A program made the translations under genes and the position numbers. The notes beneath the pieces were generated by a model, which saw only the letters and a list, made by a program, of their open reading frames with translations, made no database searches and had not been told where the DNA came from. Below, piece by piece: positions 7,633-11,116 of a stretch of DNA of 11,116 nt (its first letter is position 1; every line of letters starts with the position of its first letter). This stretch comes from an uncultured Eubacteriales bacterium (GTDB lineage Bacteria > Bacillota > Clostridia > Oscillospirales > Oscillospiraceae): contig URVR01000041.1 of assembly GCA_900551355.1 (NCBI GenBank), positions 1 to 11,116 on the forward strand. Direction: 5' to 3'.

Positions 7633-8241
7633 TCACATTTCCTTTCCGTTGAGAATGTATTCCATACGCTCGGCGGGCTTGCAGTGCTCGGCGCACAGGA
7701 TCGCGCGCAGCTCCTCCACTGCCTGCTCCACCGTATCGTTGATGACAAAATAGTTGTAGTCGCTGGCGTTCTTCAGCTCCACCTGTGCTCGGAGCAGACG
7801 CTTCTGCACCTTCTCCGGTGTGTCTGTGCCGCGGGCGGTGAGCCGGCGCTCCAGCTCCTTCCAGCTGGGGGGTGCGATGAAGATCCGTACCGTCTCCGGC
7901 CGCTTGGCGCAGACCTGCGCCGCGCCCTGGATCTCGATGTCCAGGATCACGTCGCGGCCCTGCTCCATGGCCTCGTCCACATACTTCTTGGGGGTGCCGT
8001 AGAAGTTGCCCACATACTCGGCATACTCCAGAAAGGCGTCCTCCTCGATCATGCTGCGGAACCGGTCCGCGTGGATGAAGTGGTAATCCACGCCGTCCCG
8101 TTCCCCCTCCCGGGGTGCGCGGGTGGTGGCGGATACGGAAAAATACAGGTCGTCCCGGCCCTCGAACAGCGCGTGGAGCACGGTGCTCTTTCCCACGCCG
8201 GACGGCCCGGAGATGATAAATGTCTTGCCTCTCCTGTTCAA
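7633..8241 (-). CDS. gmk: Guanylate kinase
   Basis: A 202-residue GMP kinase (ATP + GMP to ADP + GDP), essential for GTP and dGTP supply and for recycling products of (p)ppGpp metabolism. The P-loop is GPSGVGKS (12-19). The GMP-binding segment is SVSATTRAPREGE (35-47) with VDYHFI (51-56), and ILDIEIQGA (about 99-107) carries the second nucleotide-contact region. The start is TTG at 8239-8241: GGAGG in the end of remA lies 8 bases upstream, and no ATG occurs near the P-loop. It follows remA by 3 bases and precedes rpoZ by 5. Confidence 0.97.
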   Translation of the reverse strand: MNRRGKTFIISGPSGVGKSTVLHALFEGRDDLYFSVSATTRAPREGERDGVDYHFIHADRFRSMIEEDAFLEYAEYVGNFYGTPKKYVDEAMEQGRDVILDIEIQGAAQVCAKRPETVRIFIAPPSWKELERRLTARGTDTPEKVQKRLLRAQVELKNASDYNYFVINDTVEQAVEELRAILCAEHCKPAERMEYILNGKEM

Positions 8242-8244
8242 AGC

Positions 8245-8505
8245 TTATTCCTCCTCTGTCAGATCCTTTACCGTCAGACCCAGACGGGGCGCCATTTTCT
8301 CCGTGCTCAGCGCCGAGAGCACCACATGGTCGCTGTCCATGATGAACACGGACGCCGTTTTCCGCCCGAAGGTGGCGTCGATGAGCATGCCGCGGTCCCG
8401 TGCCTCCTGCACCAGGCGCTTTACCGGCGCGGAGTCGGGGGCCACCACGGCGATGAGCCGTTCCACGGAGATGAGGCTGCCGAAGCCGATGTTCACAAGC
8501 TGCAT
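8245..8505 (-). CDS. remA: RemA/DUF370-family extracellular matrix regulator
   Basis: An 86-residue DUF370 protein matching B. subtilis RemA (YlzA) from end to end: LVNIGFGSLISVERLIAVV, then the signature SAPVKRLVQEARDRGMLIDATFGRKT and MDSDHVVLSAL. In B. subtilis RemA is a DNA-binding oligomer that activates biofilm matrix and osmoprotection operons. Its role in clostridia is little known, although it is kept between yicC and gmk in many genomes. The start is ATG with a GAGGGG that overlaps the yicC stop; the end codes for EEE and contributes the ribosome site for gmk. A regulatory role here is inference from homology. Confidence 0.95.
   Translation of the reverse strand: MQLVNIGFGSLISVERLIAVVAPDSAPVKRLVQEARDRGMLIDATFGRKTASVFIMDSDHVVLSALSTEKMAPRLGLTVKDLTEEE
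8248..8257 (-). promoter_or_regulatory. Ribosome binding site for the TTG start of gmk
   Basis: AGAGGAGGAA on the minus strand, within the last codons of remA, places GGAGG 8 bases before the TTG at 8239-8241. It supports this rare start codon for gmk and couples gmk to remA. Confidence 0.75.
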
Positions 8506-8515
8506 GGCAGGCCCC

Positions 8516-9394
8516 TCACTCGATGTTCTGGATCTGCTCGCGGATCTTCTCCACCTCGGCCTTCATGTTCACCACGTCCTGCGCGATGGTCAGGTCGCTG
8601 CACTTGGAGCCGATGGTGTTGCACTCGCGGTTGATCTCCTGCACTAGGAAGTCCAGCTTCCGGCCCACGGGGATGTCGCCGGCCAGCATGGTGCGCAGCT
8701 GGGCCATATGGCTGTGCAGCCGCACCGTCTCCTCGTCCACTGCCACCTTGTCGGCAAAGATGGCCGCCTCGGTGAGGATGCGGGACTCGTCGATGGTGGC
8801 GGACTGCAGGACCTCCATCATCTTGGCCTCCAGACGCTGGCGGTAGGCCGCCACCGTCTCCGGCGAACGCTGTTCCACCCGTGCCACCGTCTCTTCAATG
8901 GTGTCGGCACGGCTGCCCACGTCCTCGGCCAGCTTGGCGCCCTCCACGGCCCGCATCTCATTGTAGGCCGTCAGCGCGTCATCCAGCACGGCGCAGATGT
9001 CGGCGGCAATGGCCTCCACATCCTCCTCCGCCTTGGTGACGGTCAGCACATCGGGGAATCTGGCCAGCATGTCCGGCGTGACGGCGCCCTCCAGCCCGAA
9101 GGTGTTCTTCAGGCGCATCAGTGCATCGTAATACCCCCGGGCCAGCGGCTCGTTGACAGCCACCACCGTCTCGTCGGCGCCGGTGGCGTCGATGGTGACG
9201 AACACATCCACCTTGCCCCGGGACACCGCCTTCTGCACGCGGCCCTTGATGGCGTCCTCGGCAAAAATGTAGGCGCGGGGCATCTTCACAGTGCAGTCCA
9301 GATAGCGGTTGTTGACGGAGCGCACCTCCACCGTGATATCGCGGCCGCCGCGCATCTCGCGGGCACGGCCATAGCCGGTCATACTCTTGACCAC
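8516..9394 (-). CDS. yicC: YicC/YloC-family endoribonuclease
   Basis: A 292-residue YicC-family protein. E. coli YicC is reported to be an endoribonuclease involved in small-RNA turnover; B. subtilis YloC is the equivalent gene. Hallmarks are the N-terminal SMTGYGR (4-10), the VEVRSVNNRYLD segment (22-33), and the C-terminal region with GRKLDFLVQEINRE, GSKCSDL and the end EKIREQIQNIE. The start is GTG at 9392-9394: an AAGGAG lies 8 bases upstream, and MVKSMTGYGR matches the usual MIKSMTGFGR. The next ATG (codon 5) would cut off conserved residues. The 37-base gap before it is the longest in the window. The stop precedes remA by 10 bases. Confidence 0.96.
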   Translation of the reverse strand: MVKSMTGYGRAREMRGGRDITVEVRSVNNRYLDCTVKMPRAYIFAEDAIKGRVQKAVSRGKVDVFVTIDATGADETVVAVNEPLARGYYDALMRLKNTFGLEGAVTPDMLARFPDVLTVTKAEEDVEAIAADICAVLDDALTAYNEMRAVEGAKLAEDVGSRADTIEETVARVEQRSPETVAAYRQRLEAKMMEVLQSATIDESRILTEAAIFADKVAVDEETVRLHSHMAQLRTMLAGDIPVGRKLDFLVQEINRECNTIGSKCSDLTIAQDVVNMKAEVEKIREQIQNIE

Positions 9395-9402
9395 TTGATC
9401 AT

Positions 9403-9408
9403 CTCCTT
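9403..9408 (-). promoter_or_regulatory. Ribosome binding site for the GTG start of yicC
   Basis: AAGGAG on the minus strand lies 8 bases before the GTG at 9392-9394. An ATG falls between them, but its frame closes after 7 codons, so the GTG is the functional start. Confidence 0.75.
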
Positions 9409-9431
9409 CGTTATATTGAGAAAAACCTCCG

Positions 9432-10088
9432 TCAGCAGAAGCAGACGGGCACGCCCAGCGCGTTGCAGCACAGGCTGATGCCGCACAGCCGCAGGCAGTC
9501 TGTATTGTCGCAGTTTCCGGTGGTGACGGAGCCGTAGCCGTTGGGCCGGTAGGCGTTCTGCCGTCCCTCCGACATGTCCAGCGCCCGCTGGTACTCCGCG
9601 TTGTCCGGCTCCATCTGCACGGCGGTCTGGTAATAGCGCCGCGCCTCGTCCAGCCAGCCCCGGCGGGTGCAGATCACGCCCTTGAGGAAGTTCCACTCCG
9701 CGTCGTGGTCGGTCTGGGCGTTCAGAAGCTCCTCTGCCAGATTCAGGTCGCCCTGGGAGATGGCCATGCGGATGCGCTGGAGCCGGGTGGCGCCGGTGCC
9801 GTAGGCTGAGGAGTACCCCGTCCCGCCATAGCTCTGACCGTATCCCTGGCTGTAGCCGCCATATCCCGCCGCACCGCTGTAGCCGCCGTTCCGGGCGGCC
9901 TTGCGCTGGCTCTGGATGGTCTCGTAGGCCTCGTTGATCTCCTTCATGCGCTCCTGTGCCAGATCGGCCAGCGGATTGTCGTGATAGTTGTCGGGATGAT
10001 ACTTCCGCGCCAGATCACGATAGGCTTTCTTCACTTCATCGTCCGTGGCGGTGCTGGGCACGCCCAGCACCTGATAGGGATCACGCAT
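9432..10088 (-). CDS. J-domain protein with Gly/Tyr-rich linker, TPR-like region and Cys-rich tail
   Basis: A 218-residue DnaJ-like co-chaperone. The J-domain fills residues 1-63 and has the HPD motif at 31-33, so it should stimulate the ATPase of DnaK. A low-complexity linker (68-97) has seven tyrosines among Gly and Ser. Residues about 100-170 form a helical region with one clear TPR-like unit (GWLDEARRYYQTAVQMEPDNAEY, split here as GWLDEARR at 144-151 and YQTAVQMEPDNAEY at 153-166). The last 26 residues carry seven cysteines (193, 198, 202, 207, 208, 216, 218), suggesting a metal site or disulfides. It lacks the zinc finger and client-binding domains of true DnaJ. The start overlaps the DUF5685 gene by 8 bases, so the two are translationally coupled. 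Client and cysteine role are unknown. Confidence 0.93.
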   Translation of the reverse strand: MRDPYQVLGVPSTATDDEVKKAYRDLARKYHPDNYHDNPLADLAQERMKEINEAYETIQSQRKAARNGGYSGAAGYGGYSQGYGQSYGGTGYSSAYGTGATRLQRIRMAISQGDLNLAEELLNAQTDHDAEWNFLKGVICTRRGWLDEARRYYQTAVQMEPDNAEYQRALDMSEGRQNAYRPNGYGSVTTGNCDNTDCLRLCGISLCCNALGVPVCFC

Positions 10089-10977
10089 CGTTGGTGTCCG
10101 CCTTTCGTATAGCTTGTCTCTCTCGTCTCCGCCGGTGAAACGTGCCGTTCAGCACGGCCGCGCCCACCAGATATAACCCCTCATACACCGTGGCACGGAT
10201 CACCGGCGTGTATACACCGAAGTCCGCCAGCTCAAAGGCCGCCGCCATGGCCCGCACGGAGCCGTCCAGCGTCGCGGCCAGCTGCTGCCGCCCCTCCGCC
10301 GTCAATGCGCCGCCCTCCAGCGGGAACCGCAGCGCCAGCGGATTGTAGCTGCCGGAACGCAGGTCGTCCGACAGATCGTCCGCCGCGTCCACCAGATAGA
10401 CCCACCGGCCCAGGTGGTACAGCAGCTGCTCCGCCACCCGGCGCTTCACCGGATCCTCCACCCGCCGCGCCGCACCGGCCAGCAGCGCCGCAAAGGCGTC
10501 CGCCGGGGCGTCCAGCGACGGGCATCGCTCCCGCTCCAGCGCGGCCAGCGCCGTCAGGTGCGTCCGGGTGTCCGCATCGAACTGCGGCTGCCGCGCCCGC
10601 GCCCTCCGATAGGCGCGCCGCAGCAGAAGCGCCGCCGCCCGGTACTTCAGACCCTTGAAAAATCCGTGGTCGGCGATGCCGTCCCGGAGCTGCCACCACG
10701 TCAGGATCACGCTCATGTCGGCGGCGGCGTCCATGGCGTTGTCGCCGCAGGCGCAGCGCCGCTTCCGGAACGGATGGGCGATGCACCGCTTTTCGCAGCT
10801 GCCGCCGCCCTCCGACAGGATCATGGCCAGAAACGTCAGGTCGTAGTTGAGGATCATCCGTCCCGCTGGGCCGTACCCCCGGCCCAGTGCGTGGCACAGG
10901 CCGCAGTAGGCGGCGCGGAACGTCTGCCGCTCCTCCTCCGTCAGCCGCTGGTCTGAGGGCCGTACATACCCGAACAT
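10081..10977 (-). CDS. DUF5685-family protein (function unknown)
   Basis: A 298-residue, mainly helical protein that I recognise as DUF5685-type from its N-terminus (MFGYVRP..., then YCGLCHALG at 24-32 and YDLTFLAMIL at 45-54). Six cysteines are grouped in pairs: C25/C28 (CxxC), C61/C65 (CxxxC) and C75/C77 (CxC), as expected for a metal or iron-sulfur site. Two Asp-rich stretches, LRDGIAD (97-103) and DAADDLSDD (197-205), recall the paired Asp motifs of all-alpha isoprenoid synthases. That resemblance is my inference, not a known function. There is no signal peptide and no convincing membrane span. The ATG is 3 bases after the upstream stop with no good Shine-Dalgarno, suggesting reinitiation. 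Its end overlaps the J-domain gene by 8 bases. Confidence 0.85.
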   Translation of the reverse strand: MFGYVRPSDQRLTEEERQTFRAAYCGLCHALGRGYGPAGRMILNYDLTFLAMILSEGGGSCEKRCIAHPFRKRRCACGDNAMDAAADMSVILTWWQLRDGIADHGFFKGLKYRAAALLLRRAYRRARARQPQFDADTRTHLTALAALERERCPSLDAPADAFAALLAGAARRVEDPVKRRVAEQLLYHLGRWVYLVDAADDLSDDLRSGSYNPLALRFPLEGGALTAEGRQQLAATLDGSVRAMAAAFELADFGVYTPVIRATVYEGLYLVGAAVLNGTFHRRRRERQAIRKADTNDA

Positions 10978-10980
10978 CCG

Positions 10981-11083
10981 TCAGAACAGCCGCAGGATGG
11001 TGTAGGTCAGGCTCTCCTCCCGCTTGGCCCGGCGGTCATAGAACACGCTGGGCAGGAAGAACACCGCCGCCGCGATGATGGCC
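10981..11083 (-). CDS. C-terminal end of an unknown protein, partial
   Basis: The last 33 codons and TGA of a gene cut by the contig end. The visible part starts with a hydrophobic run (AIIAAAVFFLPSVFY), then a charged stretch (DRRAKREE) and ends TYTILRLF. A single membrane helix with a short positive cytoplasmic tail is a reasonable reading, but the remnant is too short to assign a family. The frame is chosen because it gives an uninterrupted protein-like stretch ending 3 bases before the DUF5685 ATG. The in-frame ATG at 11100 is adapter and not a real start. Confidence 0.6.
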
Positions 11084-11116
11084 CTGTCTCTTATACACAT
11101 CTGACGCTGCCGACGA
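11084..11116. other. Illumina Nextera Read 1 transposase adapter (not genomic)
   Basis: The last 33 bases are the complete reverse complement of the Nextera Read 1 transposase adapter: the mosaic end CTGTCTCTTATACACATCT (11084-11102) followed by GACGCTGCCGACGA (11103-11116). This is what Read 2 shows when it runs past a short insert. Genomic sequence ends at 11083. Confidence 0.98.

Noticed and set aside
7628..7696. Earlier start for the rpoZ frame
   Set aside because: The added 23 residues overlap gmk coding sequence and lack similarity to omega; tandem ATGs just after the gmk stop fit better.
9395..9431. Possible internal promoter or terminator in the largest gap
   Set aside because: A TATAAC could serve as a -10 box, but no acceptable -35 lies 16-18 bases upstream, and there is no hairpin before the T run.
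49..11083. tRNA, rRNA, CRISPR, insertion sequence, riboswitch or internal adapter junction
   Set aside because: Genes fill nearly all of the interval, no direct repeat array or inverted-repeat ends were seen, and I saw no mosaic-end sequence inside. The canonical gene order also argues against a chimeric join.

Overview
The window is a GC-rich bacterial contig whose genomic part is 49-11083. Both ends are leftover Illumina Nextera (Tn5) library adapter. The 14 genes I can support (12 complete, one cut off at each end) all lie on the minus strand. They follow the conserved Bacillota housekeeping order best known from the Bacillus subtilis yloC-prkC region. Strong GC bias, the gene order and the J-domain/DUF5685 gene pair suggest a GC-rich anaerobic Clostridia member, probably Oscillospiraceae-like from a gut community. 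The phylum is well supported; the family is inference.

Layout in the direction of transcription (right to left): C-terminal tail of an unknown membrane-type protein (10981-11083); a DUF5685-type protein with paired cysteines and Asp-rich motifs (10081-10977); a J-domain protein with a Gly/Tyr-rich linker, a TPR-like region and a cysteine-rich tail (9432-10088); yicC RNase (8516-9394); remA (8245-8505); gmk (7633-8241); rpoZ (7415-7627); priA (4993-7413); def (4456-4968); fmt (3539-4459); rsmB (2205-3542); rlmN (1151-2191); prpC phosphatase (423-1154); and the first 120 codons of the PrkC/PknB Ser/Thr kinase (49-408).

The genes are packed as one transcription unit. The largest gap is 37 bases (9395-9431). 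Three junctions are 4-base ATGA overlaps (def/fmt, fmt/rsmB, rlmN/prpC) and one is an 8-base overlap (DUF5685/J-domain). I see no terminator or convincing promoter; the main promoter should lie beyond the right end. No tRNA, rRNA, CRISPR, insertion sequence or phage gene is visible.

Functionally the block joins nucleotide supply (gmk), transcription (rpoZ), replication restart (priA), the formyl-methionine cycle (fmt adds, def removes), rRNA/tRNA modification (rsmB, rlmN), RNA turnover (yicC), matrix-gene control (remA) and a reversible Ser/Thr phosphorylation pair (prpC/prkC). Compared with B. subtilis, coaBC is missing between rpoZ and priA. The least understood part is the right-hand trio (membrane tail, DUF5685, J-domain protein). 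The clearest technical point is that adapter sequence reads in frame into both truncated genes and would create false peptides.
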